A stretch of 64,000 nucleotides of DNA from Hyphomicrobium_A sp963728165 (GCA_963728165.1 CAVSIY010000009.1:54997-118996), one strand, 5' to 3'; counted from the stretch's first letter, positions 10,587 through 20,256 are shown. The notes: generated by a model not told the origin, from the sequence alone. Translations and numbers: made by a program.

Positions 10587-11927
10587 GTGCGCGCGCTCGT
10601 GCTCGTCCCCGACTTGAAGCGCATGATGCGTGCGCGCACCGAGCAAGCCGGCGCCCAGGGCCGAAACGCGGCTCCCCTCCATTCGATCAACGACCGCCTG
10701 AGCGAGGCAACGGGCCTGGCCGAAGCAATCGAGCTCACGGTCGTGCAGAGCCTCGTCGTTCCCGTGCCGAGCCCGCGGCCCGCGACGCTCTTCGGCACCG
10801 GCAAGGTCGAGGCGCTGAAAGGGCTCATCGACGCCCACGACATCGCGCTCGTCATCATCGATCATCCGGTCTCGCCCATCCAGCAGCGCAATCTCGAGCG
10901 CGCCTGGAATGCCAAGGTGCTCGACCGCACCGGGCTCATTCTGGAGATCTTCGGGGCTCGTGCGCGCACCAAGGAGGGGCGCCTGCAGGTGGAACTCGCG
11001 CACCTCGCCTATCAGAAGAGCAGGCTGGTGCGCACCTGGACCCACCTTGAGCGCCAGCGCGGCGGCTACGGCTTCCTCGGCGGTCCCGGCGAGGCCCAGA
11101 TCGAGCTCGACCGGCGCATGATCGACGAGCGCATGATCGCGATCCGCAAGGATCTCGAGGTCGTGGTGCGCACGCGCGCGCTGCACCGCAAGGGGCGCCG
11201 GCGCGTGCCTTATCCCGTCATCGCCATCGTCGGCTACACCAACGCCGGCAAGTCGACGCTGTTCAACCGCATCACCGGCGCTGACGTTTTCGCCAAGCAG
11301 CAGGTGTTCGCCACGCTCGATCCCACCATGCGCGAGGTACGCTTGACGAGCGGCCGGCGCATCATCCTATCCGACACGGTGGGCTTCATCTCCGATCTGC
11401 CCACAATGCTGGTCGCTGCCTTCCGGGCGACTCTCGAGGAGGTGATCGAGGCCGACCTCATCTTGCACGTGCGCGATATCTCGCATGCCGAGACGGATGC
11501 CCAGGCGCGCGACGTCGAAGGTGTGCTCGCCGGTCTCGGCATCGACACGCTGTCCGCCGACGGCCCCATCCTTGAAGTATGGAATAAGATCGACCTGTTG
11601 AGCCCGGTGACGCGCGAGGAGGCGGCGAGTGCGGCCCGCTGGGCCGACCGGCGGCCGGTGTGCGTGTCGGCTGTGACGGGGGAGGGGATCGAGGCGCTGC
11701 TGCAGGCGATCGATGCGCGGCTGGGCCGAGGCGACGAGGTGATCGTGCTCGTCATTCCCGCCCACGAGGGGCGCCTTCTCAACTGGCTCTATGAGGAGGC
11801 CGAGGTGCTCGACCGCCAGGCGCTTCCGACGGGAGAGGTGCGGGTGCGGCTGCGCATTGCCTCGGAGAAAAAGGAGCGCCTCAATGCGCAAGTGCGCCGC
11901 GCCGGTGCGGCGCTGACGGCGCTTTGA
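10587..11927 (+). CDS. hflX: GTPase HflX (ribosome-splitting)
   Basis: Ribosome-associated GTPase that rescues stalled 70S ribosomes after heat stress. N-terminal HflX domain (RALVLVPDLKR, GTGKVEAL, RNLERAWNAKVLDRTGLIL, long helical region with GPGEAQIELDRR), then the G domain: G1 GYTNAGKST (216-224), G2 TLDPTMREV, G3 DTVGFISDLP, G4 NKID, G5 VSAVTGEG. The GTG at 10587 is the first usable start: reading upstream in the same frame meets no ATG, GTG or TTG before the hfq stop codon. 446 residues. Confidence 0.93.
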   Translation: MRALVLVPDLKRMMRARTEQAGAQGRNAAPLHSINDRLSEATGLAEAIELTVVQSLVVPVPSPRPATLFGTGKVEALKGLIDAHDIALVIIDHPVSPIQQRNLERAWNAKVLDRTGLILEIFGARARTKEGRLQVELAHLAYQKSRLVRTWTHLERQRGGYGFLGGPGEAQIELDRRMIDERMIAIRKDLEVVVRTRALHRKGRRRVPYPVIAIVGYTNAGKSTLFNRITGADVFAKQQVFATLDPTMREVRLTSGRRIILSDTVGFISDLPTMLVAAFRATLEEVIEADLILHVRDISHAETDAQARDVEGVLAGLGIDTLSADGPILEVWNKIDLLSPVTREEAASAARWADRRPVCVSAVTGEGIEALLQAIDARLGRGDEVIVLVIPAHEGRLLNWLYEEAEVLDRQALPTGEVRVRLRIASEKKERLNAQVRRAGAALTAL

Positions 11928-11962
11928 GGCCTGCCTCCTTTCTGGCATTAGCCAGCGCCACG

Positions 11963-12082
11963 CTAAGCCAGGACCGTGCTCGCGGTAAGCGTCGCAAGCG
12001 GCTCGACGTAGAGCTCGCCGTCGCGCCAGACGCAGACGTAGGCTTCGGGGTCCAGAAAGAGATCCGCGATATCGAGCAGCAT
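11963..12082 (-). CDS. Small hypothetical ORF (39 residues)
   Basis: In the 328-bp gap between hflX and the convergent permease gene, the minus strand holds a short frame starting MLLDIADLFLDPEAYVCV and ending in a threonine/alanine tail, with AAGGGA at a plausible distance before its ATG. The composition is protein-like (mixed hydrophobic and acidic, one Trp), but I do not recognise a family. The frame can be extended upstream to 12196 without improving it. It may be a remnant or chance frame. Nothing else is evident in this gap. Confidence 0.25.
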   Translation of the reverse strand: MLLDIADLFLDPEAYVCVWRDGELYVEPLATLTASTVLA

Positions 12083-12255
12083 CAGAGGGGTCCCTTGTCT
12101 TGCGTCGGCAGCCAGATCGTTGCCGTCCGCTCGGTGTGCGCAGACCATAGGGAGGGGAGGGCTTGAGAGCTGTTCCTTGGGAGACCGCGGTTGCAAGCGC
12201 GCGCCTTTGGCCTTGCAGAGATGGCCGGCGCCGGCCGTAGGGATGCGATTGCCGC

Positions 12256-13770
12256 TCAGGGGGCGGTTCGTTTGGACCCAGCCATGTGGCCGACACGGCT
12301 GTGGCGCATTCCGTAAGCGAAATAAATAACGAGGCCGACGAGCATCCAGATCCCGAGCCGGATCCAGGTATCGCGCGGCAGCCCCAACATGAGGAAAACG
12401 GCGGATAGTGCGCCGGCCGGCGCCACGAAATAGATGGCCGGCGTCTTGAAGGGGCGTTCGATCTCCGGGTGCCGGAAGCGCAACACGAGCACGCCGACGC
12501 AGACGATGGCGAAGGCGAACAGCGTCCCGATGCTCACGAGCTCTCCCACGAGCCCGATCGGAAGAATGCCGGCAAGGACGGCCACGATGACGCCGATGAG
12601 GATGGTGGTGATGTAGGGGGTGCGGAAGCGCTTGTGCACGGTGGCGCCGAAGGGCGGCAGCAGCGCGTCGCGCGACATGGAATAGAAGATGCGCGGCTGC
12701 GCCAGCAGCAGCACCAGGATGACGGACGTGAGGCCCAAGATCGCGCCCAGCTTGATGATGGGCGACAGCCAGGTGAAACCGATGGCGTCGGCCCCGACGG
12801 CAATGGGATCGGGCACGTTGAGCTGGTCGTAGGGCACGATGCCGGTGATGACGTAGCTCACGAGCACATAAAGCAGCGTGCAGATGGCGAGCGAGCCGAG
12901 GATGCCGATCGGCATGTCGCGCTGCGGGTTCTTTGCCTCCTGCGCCGCGGTGGAGACGGCATCGAAGCCGATATAGGCGAAGAACACCACGCCGGCGCCG
13001 CGCAGGATGCCGCTCCAGCCGAATAGGCCCGGTCCGGCGTTGGGCGGAATGAAGGCGCCTTCGGGGTTGCCGGCGGTGACCCAGTTCGAGGTATCGACGA
13101 ACGCGATCCCGGCGACGATGAACGCAATGATGATCGCCACCTTGATGAGGACAATGATGTTATTGATCCGTGCCAATTCATGGATGCCGACGACCAGAAG
13201 CGAGGAGACCGCGCCGATGATCAGCACGGCTGGAAGGTTGATCACGGCGCCGGTCGCCGACCAGACGCCCGTTGCCGAGTCATAGGCCAGCGGCGCGCTT
13301 GCGAGCGCGGCGGGAACAGGAATGCCGAGGTCGTGCAGGAAGCTCACGACATAGCCCGACCAGCCGATCGCGACCGTGGTCGCGCCCAGCGCGTATTCCA
13401 GAATGAGATCCCAGCCGATGACCCAGGCGATGAACTCGCCGAGGGTGGCGTAGGCATACGTGTAGGCGCTCCCCGCGATCGGCACGGTCGAGGCCATCTC
13501 GGCGTAGCAGAGCCCGGCGAAGGCGCAGGCGATACCGCCGGCGATGAAGGAGAGGATGATTGCGGGGCCGGCGTTCGCGGCCGCTGCGTGTCCGGTGAGC
13601 ACGAAGATGCCGGCGCCGATGACGCAGCCGATCCCAAGCGACATCAGGCTCATGGCGGAGAGCGTGCGCTTCAATGGCACGCCGCCGTGCGTCGTCAGCG
13701 CCTGGACCTCTGTTTCCTCTGCTTCCGCCTTGAGTAACGCAAAGGGTTTTCGTGCCCAGAGATTCGCCAT
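12256..13770 (-). CDS. APC-family amino-acid permease (cationic amino acid transporter type)
   Basis: Inner-membrane secondary transporter of about 504 residues with 12 or more hydrophobic segments. The first helix carries SLGIGCVIGAGIFVLTGHAA, the substrate/ion unwound segment (GxG) of the APC fold; VVFFAYIGFDAVSTAAQEAKNPQRDMPIGI is the conserved helix 6 to loop signature of the CAT (cationic amino acid) subgroup, and FYSMSRDALLPP follows. Substrate (cationic or other amino acids, polyamines) cannot be settled. It stands alone, convergent with hflX; 250 bp upstream separate it from mazG and I see no clear regulatory site there. Confidence 0.88.
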   Translation of the reverse strand: MANLWARKPFALLKAEAEETEVQALTTHGGVPLKRTLSAMSLMSLGIGCVIGAGIFVLTGHAAAANAGPAIILSFIAGGIACAFAGLCYAEMASTVPIAGSAYTYAYATLGEFIAWVIGWDLILEYALGATTVAIGWSGYVVSFLHDLGIPVPAALASAPLAYDSATGVWSATGAVINLPAVLIIGAVSSLLVVGIHELARINNIIVLIKVAIIIAFIVAGIAFVDTSNWVTAGNPEGAFIPPNAGPGLFGWSGILRGAGVVFFAYIGFDAVSTAAQEAKNPQRDMPIGILGSLAICTLLYVLVSYVITGIVPYDQLNVPDPIAVGADAIGFTWLSPIIKLGAILGLTSVILVLLLAQPRIFYSMSRDALLPPFGATVHKRFRTPYITTILIGVIVAVLAGILPIGLVGELVSIGTLFAFAIVCVGVLVLRFRHPEIERPFKTPAIYFVAPAGALSAVFLMLGLPRDTWIRLGIWMLVGLVIYFAYGMRHSRVGHMAGSKRTAP

Positions 13771-14020
13771 TGCCTGTCCCGATGGCTCGAAGGCGCGAGG
13801 TGGAGCGACATGCCAACGGCGCGACGGCCTTCGGCCCTAGCTTCGTCCCATAACGAATTCCTCTCGGCAAGCGTCGATTGCATAGAGACGGCGGTGGCGG
13901 GCGAGCGCGCCAGCCGCTTGCCGAAATTGACGGAGCCAAAGGCGCTTGGCATGCTGCAGGCATGGTGAAAGGTGTGCTGCTTGATCTTGTGGAGCAGGGA
14001 GGCTTAGCGGTGACGCGCGG

Positions 14021-14839
14021 CTAGAGCCCCTTCGTCTTCGCCTCGTCCCACAGCGCGTCCATCTCGGCGAGATCGGACTTGGCCGGCGCGCGCCCACGCT
14101 CGGCGAGCCGCTCCTCGATGTAGCGAAAGCGGCGGATGAACTTCTCGTTGGCTGCGCGCAGCGCCGCCTCCGGGTCGAGCTTCAAGTGGCGCGCGACGTT
14201 GGCGATGACGAACAGCAGGTCGCCGAACTCCTCTTCAACCGCTTTGTGGTCGGCGTTGGCAGGTGTCGATCCGATCTCAGCCTCCAGCTCGGCCAGCTCC
14301 TCTTTGAGCTTGGCGAGGACGGGGGCGAGCGAGGGCCAGTCGAAACCCACCGTGGCGGCTTTGTTCTGCAACTTGATCGCCCGCGTCAGGGCGGGGAGGG
14401 CGGCCGGCACATGCTCGAGCACGCTCGTATCCTTGCCGGCGCCCTTCTCGTTGCGCTCGGCCGCCTTGGCGCGGTCCCAGAAGCCGGGCGCGGCGCCGGC
14501 CGCCCGCTCCTCCGGCGTGCCGAACACGTGCGGATGCCGGCGCAGCATCTTCACGGTGATCGCATCCACGACGTCGGGGAACGCAAAGGCGTCTTGCTCC
14601 TCGGCCATGCGCGCGTGGTAGACGACCTGGAACAGGAGATCCCCCAGCTCGTCCCTCAAGTCGGCGAGGTCGGCCCGCGCGATCGCGTCGGCCACCTCGT
14701 AGGCCTCCTCGATCGTATAGGGGGCAATCGTCGCGAAGGTCTGCTCAAGATCCCAGGGGCAGCCTGAGCCGGGCGTCCTCAACGCGGCCATCACGGCGAG
14801 GAGGTCAGGAAGCGTCTTCTTCGCGCCGTTGTTGTCCAC
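14021..14839 (-). CDS. mazG: Nucleoside triphosphate pyrophosphohydrolase MazG
   Basis: Hydrolyses NTPs/dNTPs to the monophosphate and PPi, cleaning abnormal nucleotides and limiting stringent signalling. Two MazG repeats are visible: the N-terminal one with CPWDLEQTFATIAPYTIEEAYEV and LRDELGDLLFQVVYHARMAEE (the EExxE and ExxD metal ligands), and the C-terminal one with KLKEELAELEAEI and VEEEFGDLLFVIANVARHL. About 272 residues from a GTG at 14839 with GAGAGG upstream fits the family; the frame is open to 14950 but that would overlap the divergent gene's leader and adds unlike sequence. Confidence 0.92.
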   Translation of the reverse strand: MDNNGAKKTLPDLLAVMAALRTPGSGCPWDLEQTFATIAPYTIEEAYEVADAIARADLADLRDELGDLLFQVVYHARMAEEQDAFAFPDVVDAITVKMLRRHPHVFGTPEERAAGAAPGFWDRAKAAERNEKGAGKDTSVLEHVPAALPALTRAIKLQNKAATVGFDWPSLAPVLAKLKEELAELEAEIGSTPANADHKAVEEEFGDLLFVIANVARHLKLDPEAALRAANEKFIRRFRYIEERLAERGRAPAKSDLAEMDALWDEAKTKGL

Positions 14840-14912
14840 CAGCGATCCTCTCCGTAAAGTGGGTGCGGGCAGGGGCCAAGGCGCTCGAGCCGCGAGCAGT
14901 TCCAGGGGCGAT

Positions 14913-15668
14913 ATGATCGTGCTGCGCATCCTCGTCAACGCCCTCATCATGGCGGGCGAGATTGCAGCCGTCGTCGGCGTGGCGGCGCTGGGCTACCATC
15001 ATCCTTTCCTCTTTGCCGGCATGACGGCGGCTTTGAGCTTCCTGCTGGGTTTGAGGCTCGAGGTGGCGCGGCTGCGCTACGAGCTGCCGTTCTACTTCGG
15101 GGGGATCGTCAAGCGCGGCCTATTCCTGACCGGGCTCGTCGGTTTCGTCGAGGCCGTCTTCAAGGGCGTGCTCGCCGGCGTCGCAGCGCTCTTCACCTTC
15201 GCCGGCACCGACAAGGATCGGCTCTTCTGGGTCGCGGTTCTGTTCGGCGTTTGCGTCTATGCCGGCGCCGGTGCGCTGCGCCTGCTATCGCTGCGGGGCG
15301 AGGCGTTGCCGCTGCGCTGGGGCTATTTTCGCCTGGCGCCGCTGTTGGGGCTCTTGTTCTCAGCCGGGATCGCGCTGCTCGCGGCAGCGAACGTGCTCCC
15401 CGCTGCGAGCGTCAGCGACATCGGCTGGAAGATCATCTTCGAGCTGCCGCCGCGCCCTTCGATCCAGCAGGTGAGTGAGCTCCTCTTTCAGATCAAGCAG
15501 GCCTTCGACGATTTCATCGTGACGGTGCTTGGCGTGGCCATCGACGACACGCTGGCGCACCTTGCCGGTATCGTCATCAGCGTCAACGTGCTGTCGGGCT
15601 TCGTCAGCGCCCTCTATGCCGCGCTGATCGCGACCGCCGTCAAGCGCAGCGAGGAGGGGCTGCTGTGA
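14913..15668 (+). CDS. Multi-pass membrane protein of unknown function
   Basis: 251 residues from ATG 14913 (CAGGGGCG upstream). Starts MIVLRILVNALIMAGEIAAV and has at least five hydrophobic segments (about 4-25, 30-48, 65-95, 108-128, 150-172, 210-240) separated by short polar loops, including TFAGTDKDRLFW and a more polar stretch FELPPRPSIQQVSELLFQIK that may be a soluble loop. I do not recognise a family. The next gene begins 25 bp after its stop, so the two are likely co-transcribed; together they sit between mazG and pepA. Confidence 0.75.
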   Translation: MIVLRILVNALIMAGEIAAVVGVAALGYHHPFLFAGMTAALSFLLGLRLEVARLRYELPFYFGGIVKRGLFLTGLVGFVEAVFKGVLAGVAALFTFAGTDKDRLFWVAVLFGVCVYAGAGALRLLSLRGEALPLRWGYFRLAPLLGLLFSAGIALLAAANVLPAASVSDIGWKIIFELPPRPSIQQVSELLFQIKQAFDDFIVTVLGVAIDDTLAHLAGIVISVNVLSGFVSALYAALIATAVKRSEEGLL

Positions 15669-15693
15669 GCCTGCGGCACAGCCAAGGAGAGCC

Positions 15694-15912
15694 ATGGACG
15701 GCTTAAGCCTCTTCGGTCTCGCCGCGGTCACCGCCATGGTCGTGTGCTACGCGCTCGAGGATCGCAGCCCCTGGTTCGTGCTCGGCTTTGCGGGCGCGTG
15801 CGCCCTCGCTGCGCTCTATGCCATCCTGCAAGGGGCGTGGCCGTTCGGGATCGCCGAGGCGATCTTTGCCGGCGTCGGCCTGCGGCGCTGGTACGGCAGG
15901 GTCGCTGGTTGA
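15694..15912 (+). CDS. Small two-helix membrane protein, hypothetical
   Basis: 72 residues with a strong ribosome site (AAGGAG) six bases before ATG 15694. Two hydrophobic segments (LFGLAAVTAMVVCYAL and FVLGFAGACALAALYAIL) are joined by a short charged turn EDRSPW, and the C-terminus is WPFGIAEAIFAGVGLRRW. Small proteins of this shape are widespread in Hyphomicrobiales but no function is known to me. Likely an operon with the preceding membrane protein. Confidence 0.7.
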   Translation: MDGLSLFGLAAVTAMVVCYALEDRSPWFVLGFAGACALAALYAILQGAWPFGIAEAIFAGVGLRRWYGRVAG

Positions 15913-15958
15913 AAGGCGGAGCACACCCGCCAACCGTCCGGGTAGCCTCCATCATTCG

Positions 15959-16004
15959 CATAATATATATTATGGAAATTGATTATGCTTATAGGCATAT
16001 TTCC
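15959..16004. repeat. AT-rich palindromic segment between convergent genes
   Basis: CATAATATATATTATG (15959-15974) is a perfect 16-bp palindrome. It abuts GGAAAT (15974-15979), which is matched by ATTTCC (15999-16004), with ATGC/GCAT nested inside. The stretch is almost free of G and C in an otherwise very GC-rich window. It lies in the 128-bp gap between the small membrane protein and the 3' end of pepA, which converge, so it may serve as a two-way terminator; a short mobile remnant is the alternative. Confidence 0.55.
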
Positions 16005-16040
16005 AATATGTTATGTTCTGGCCCCAGCAGCAACTTCCGC

Positions 16041-17559
16041 TCATTTCTCGTGCTTGTCGGCGACGAAGCGGTCCAGCAGACGCACGCCCCAGCCCGAGCC
16101 CCAACTCGGGTTGATCTCCGACTTGGGCGCGTCCATCGCGGTGCCGGCGAGATCGATGTGGGCCCAGGGCGTGTCCTTGACGAAGTACTTGAGGAAGGCC
16201 GCCGCCGTGCACGCCCCCGCCCAGCGCCCGCCGATGTTCTTGATGTCGGCGTTCTTGGACTCGACCATCTTGTCGTAAGCCTTGTCGAGCGGCATGCGCC
16301 AGATCTTCTCCCCTGTCGTCGCCGACGCATCGAGCAGCTCGCTTGCGAGCTTGTCGTCGTTGACGAAGAGGCCGGCGTACTCCTTGCCGAGCGCCACCAT
16401 GATGGCGCCCGTGAGCGTTGCCAGATTGATCATGAGACGGGGTTTGAAGCGCTCTTGCGCGTAGGACAAGAGGTCGGCCAGAACCAGGCGGCCCTCCGCG
16501 TCGGTGTTGAGGATCTCCACCGTCCGGCCCGAGTGCGCCGTCACGATGTCGCCGGGGCGGATGGCCGTGCCCGAGGGCATGTTCTCCACCATGCCGATGA
16601 TGCCGACGGCGTTGACGTGCGCCTTGCGCTCGGCCAGCGCGTGCATGAGACCGACGACGCAGGCGGCCCCCCCCATGTCGCCCTTCATGTCCTCCATACC
16701 GGCCGCTGGCTTAATCGAGATGCCGCCGGTATCGAACACGACCCCCTTGCCGATGAAGGCCAAGCGGCTTGGTGCGCTTGGACTTGCCCCCGTGCCACTG
16801 CATGACAGCGACGCGCGCAGGCCGCACGCTGCCTTGCGCCACTGCGAGCAGCGCCCCCATCTTGAGCTTTTCGAGCTCCTCGGCATCGAGGATTTCCACC
16901 TCCACGCCGACCTCCTCCAGCTCGCGCACGCGATCGGCGAACTCCACCGGGCCCAGCATGTTTGCCGGCTCGTTGACGAGATCGCGGGCAATGTCGATGC
17001 CGTTGACGAGGGCTTGATAACGGGCGAAAGCGGCGCGCGCCTTGTCGGGGTCGGGGCAGTGGATGACGAGCTTTTGCACTTTGTCCGGCTCGGCGTTGTC
17101 GTCTTCCGACTTCTGCTTGGTCATGTACTTGCGGAATTCATAGAGGCGCAGCGCGGCGCCGAACGCCAGGAGCGCCGCCATCGTCTCCGGACGTATCCCA
17201 CTGTGTTCGGGCGCCTCGGCAATGAGGCTTGCGCTCTTCGATTTGCGTGCCGAGATGGCGCCGGCGGCGGTTCCGCCGAGGATCACCCAATCGTTCTCCT
17301 CAAGGTCGCCCGGCTTGCCGAGTCCCAGCAGCAAGAGGCGACTCGCGCCGATGCGCGGCGGCGCCAGGATCTCAGCCGTCGACTTCTTCTTGCCCTTGAA
17401 CTGGGCCGCCTCCGCCGCCTTCAGGATCGCCCCGCCCGAGCGCTGATCAAGCTCGCGGGCGCGGGCCCCGAGCGCCACGTCCTCGCCTGCGAGCACGACG
17501 CACGTCGGCTCCGGGTCGGCGCTGAGCGGGGCAAATACGATCTCGGGGCGGTTTGTCAT
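16041..17559 (-). CDS. pepA: Leucyl aminopeptidase PepA, with one frameshift
   Basis: M17-family dinuclear metallo-aminopeptidase of the cytoplasm. From ATG 17559 (MTNRPEIVFAPLSAD) the N-terminal domain and RDLVNEPANMLGP read in one frame to about 16770; the catalytic domain continues in another: LAFIGKGVVFDTGGISIKP, MKGDMGGAA, NTDAEGRLVLADLLSYAQE, NLATLTGA and IDLAGTAM, which hold the metal ligands and catalytic Lys/Arg. The shift is explained by one extra base at the GG of CTTGGCCTTC (plus strand 16760-16761). With it removed the protein is a full-length PepA of about 505 residues, so this is a sequence error or a very recent mutation. Divergent from lptF. Confidence 0.85.
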
Positions 17560-17942
17560 CAGGCAGGCTCCAAAGTGTGCGTTGCGTTGGCGGGCGGTAG
17601 GCAACAGTCGGGGTGGCTCGCGGATGCACCCATCCACGTGATGCCCCCGCAGCCGTGCGCGGAAGACCCCGAGACCCACGGGGCAGGCAGGGAAGTTTCG
17701 ACGCTTGGGGCCCGAGCTAAGCCAGTCGGGCCGCAAGTTGCAAGCAACTGCAGCCTAGGCCACGCAATTTTGACAATGGCGCGAGCAACGTTCCCGCTGC
17801 GTTCCGGGCGGCCTGGCGCCCCCAACTTTGCAGCAAGTGTCTGGCGCGAAGCCGAATTTTCGCCACGCTGACATGAAACGCAAGGCAGTGGGACAGATAG
17901 GGCGGACGGGTGCTGCGCCCTTTCCATTTGCCTCCGGGTGCG
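17560..17942. other. Divergent intergenic region pepA / lptF
   Basis: 383 bp with no credible gene. A consensus-like TTGACA lies at 17770-17775 on the plus strand, but no good -10 follows at 16-18 bp. It must hold the promoters of pepA (minus) and of the lpt operon (plus); no inverted repeat of note was seen. Confidence 0.4.
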
Positions 17943-19154
17943 ATGACGATCTTCGAAAGGTATGTCTTTCGGCAGGCCGGGGGAGCGCTGCTGATCATCC
18001 TGCTGTCCCTGTCCGGGATCGTCTGGGTCGCGCTGGCCTTGCGTCAGCTCAACGTCGTCACCTCGCAAGGCCAGGACGTTTGGATGCTGGTCAAGATGAC
18101 CACGCTCGCGCTCCCCAACCTGATGGCCATCATCGCCCCCTTCTCGCTTCTGATCGCGGCCATCCACACGCTCAACCGCCTCAACGGCGACTCAGAGCTC
18201 ATCGTGATGACGGCCTCGGGCGCCACCGTCTGGCGCGCGGCGCGGCCGCTGTTGCTGCTTGCGATGCTGGTAGCGCTCGGCGTCGCCTTCGTCAATCACG
18301 TCGCCATGCCCTGGAGCCTGCAGCTGCTGCGCAAGTACGTCGTGCAGGTGCGCACCGACATCCTGACGCAAGTGATCCAGCCCGGGCAGTTCTCCAGCCC
18401 CGAACCCGGCCTCACCTTCCACATCCGCGAGCGCGCGCTCAACGGCGAGTTGCTGGGCCTCATCGTCCATGACACGCGCGACAAGTCGCAGACCCAATCC
18501 TACCTCGCCGAGCGCGGCGTCATCGTCAAACGCGAACCCTCCAATTACCTGGTGATGACCGACGGGCATATCGTGCGCCGCAGCGACCAGGACGAGCCGG
18601 CCCAGATCGTCGCCTTCGACAAGTACGCCGTGGACCTCGACCGCTTCGAAAAGAAGCTGACCGAGAATGACGACTTGAAGCCGCGCGAGCGCTACCTGAG
18701 CCAGCTGTTGTATCCAGAGCCCGGCAGCCAGCAGTACAAGCAGGCACCCGGCAAGTTCCGCTCCGAGTTGCACGAGCGCTCCTCCAACCCGCTCTATCCG
18801 ATCGCGTTCGCGCTCATCGCAATCGCCGCGGTGGGACAGGCGCGCTCAACCCGCCAGAACCGCATGCAGCAGGTCACCTTCGCCTTCGTCCTGGCAGCCG
18901 CACTGCGGCTCGGGGGGTTGGCGATCAACAACATCGTCGCGCTCGACGCCAACGCGATGGTGCTCCTCTACGGGGTGCCGCTTGCCGCCATCCTGATCTC
19001 GACGCTCGTGATCGAGCGCGGACGGCGCACCCTGCGGTCGAGCCGCACCGTCCGTCTCTTGTCGGGCCTCCGCGACCTGGCCGGGGAAGCTCTGCGCCGC
19101 CTCATTCGCCTTGTCCGGCCGTTGCCGGCTGGTGCACGCAGCGCGAGGGGCTAG
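17943..19154 (+). CDS. lptF: LPS export ABC transporter permease LptF
   Basis: Inner-membrane half of the LptB2FG machine that extracts lipopolysaccharide and pushes it onto the periplasmic bridge. From ATG 17943 (MTIFERYVFRQ) it has three N-terminal membrane helices (about 10-125), a periplasmic beta-jellyroll region (about 130-270) and three C-terminal helices (about 285-365), the YjgP/YjgQ layout. Residues LHERSSNPLYPIAFALIAIA mark the return into the membrane. lptG begins 4 bp after the stop. An in-frame start at 17910 is less likely because MTIFERY is the usual N-terminus. Confidence 0.93.
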   Translation: MTIFERYVFRQAGGALLIILLSLSGIVWVALALRQLNVVTSQGQDVWMLVKMTTLALPNLMAIIAPFSLLIAAIHTLNRLNGDSELIVMTASGATVWRAARPLLLLAMLVALGVAFVNHVAMPWSLQLLRKYVVQVRTDILTQVIQPGQFSSPEPGLTFHIRERALNGELLGLIVHDTRDKSQTQSYLAERGVIVKREPSNYLVMTDGHIVRRSDQDEPAQIVAFDKYAVDLDRFEKKLTENDDLKPRERYLSQLLYPEPGSQQYKQAPGKFRSELHERSSNPLYPIAFALIAIAAVGQARSTRQNRMQQVTFAFVLAAALRLGGLAINNIVALDANAMVLLYGVPLAAILISTLVIERGRRTLRSSRTVRLLSGLRDLAGEALRRLIRLVRPLPAGARSARG

Positions 19155-19158
19155 AGCC

Positions 19159-20253
19159 ATGACACCGCTGCGCACCCTCGGCCGCTACATCGCCCGCCGC
19201 TTCCTCTTGGGAATTTTCATCACCTTCGTGCTCTGCGCGGTGCTGATCTTCCTCATCGACTTCGTTGAGCTCTTGCGCCAGTCGGGCAAGTACGGCGAGG
19301 TTCCCGCGCTGACACTCGCCTTCATCGCGCTCCTGCGGCTGCCGGCCTACTCGGAGTACCTCGTTGCCTTCGCCGTGCTCGTGGGCAGCATCGCCGCGCT
19401 GCTCCAGCTCAGCCGCCGCAGCGAGCTCGTGGTCATGCGCGCCGGCGGCATGTCGGTGTGGCAGTTCCTCGGGCCGGGGTTGCTCGTCGCCTTCCTGCTC
19501 GGCACCCTCGCCGTCACCGTCTACAACCCCTTGGCGGCCGCGGGTCGGGCCAACTCGGAGAGCCTCTACGCCGAGGCATTCGGCAAGGAATCCAATTTGT
19601 TGCGCTCGCGCTCCGGCGAATCCTGGCTGCGCCAGAACGGCGCCGACGGCCAGTCGGTAATCAGCGCCGCCCTTGCCTCGAACCGGGGACTGACGCTGAC
19701 CGGTGTCACCGCCTTCGTTTTCGACACGGGCGGCCACTTTGTGGAGCGCGTCGACGGGGCCCGGGCCGACTTGCGCGATGGTTTCTGGGAAATCCGCGAT
19801 GCCTGGGTGGTCCGGCTGGGGCGCGAGCCGGAGAAGTTCGATACCTACCTCTTGTCCACATACCTTACACCAGAACGCGTCACAGACGCGTTGGGAACGC
19901 TCTCCTCGGTGTCGTTCTGGGAGTTCCCCGCACTGATCGAAGTGGCTGAAAAAGCTAAGCTTTCAACGGATCGGTTGCGCATCCAATACGAGGCCCTGAT
20001 GTCCCGGCCTCTGCTGTGCACAGCCATGGTCCTTTTAGCCGCAACTGTGTCGTTGGGGTCATTCCGCTCCGGGGGCATCCAGACTATGGTTATTACGGGA
20101 TTAATCGGGGGGTTCGGCTTTTTCCTGTTGGCAGAGGTCTCCCGCCAGATCGGCGTGGCCGGATTGGCGCCTCCGTGGGCGGCGATCTGGTTGCCCGTGG
20201 TCCTCGTGATTGTTGTCTCGGCTGCTGTGCTGTTGCACCAGGAGGATGGCTGA
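19159..20253 (+). CDS. lptG: LPS export ABC transporter permease LptG
   Basis: Second permease of the LptB2FG complex. ATG 19159 gives MTPLRTLGRYIARRFLLGIF, the typical start, with AGGGG and GAG upstream. Six membrane helices are arranged 3+3 around a periplasmic domain: RRSELVVMRAGGMSVWQFLGPG is the cytoplasmic coupling-helix region shared with LptF, and RPLLCTAMVLLAATVSLGSF begins the second membrane half. 364 residues. lptD follows directly (its GTG/ATG is at 20254/20257), so lptF-lptG-lptD-surA-pdxA-rsmA form one outer-membrane biogenesis operon. Confidence 0.93.
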   Translation: MTPLRTLGRYIARRFLLGIFITFVLCAVLIFLIDFVELLRQSGKYGEVPALTLAFIALLRLPAYSEYLVAFAVLVGSIAALLQLSRRSELVVMRAGGMSVWQFLGPGLLVAFLLGTLAVTVYNPLAAAGRANSESLYAEAFGKESNLLRSRSGESWLRQNGADGQSVISAALASNRGLTLTGVTAFVFDTGGHFVERVDGARADLRDGFWEIRDAWVVRLGREPEKFDTYLLSTYLTPERVTDALGTLSSVSFWEFPALIEVAEKAKLSTDRLRIQYEALMSRPLLCTAMVLLAATVSLGSFRSGGIQTMVITGLIGGFGFFLLAEVSRQIGVAGLAPPWAAIWLPVVLVIVVSAAVLLHQEDG

Positions 20254-20256
20254 GTG

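Noticed and set aside
17770..17775. TTGACA as an lptF promoter
   Set aside because: No acceptable -10 at 16-18 bp; not called as a promoter.
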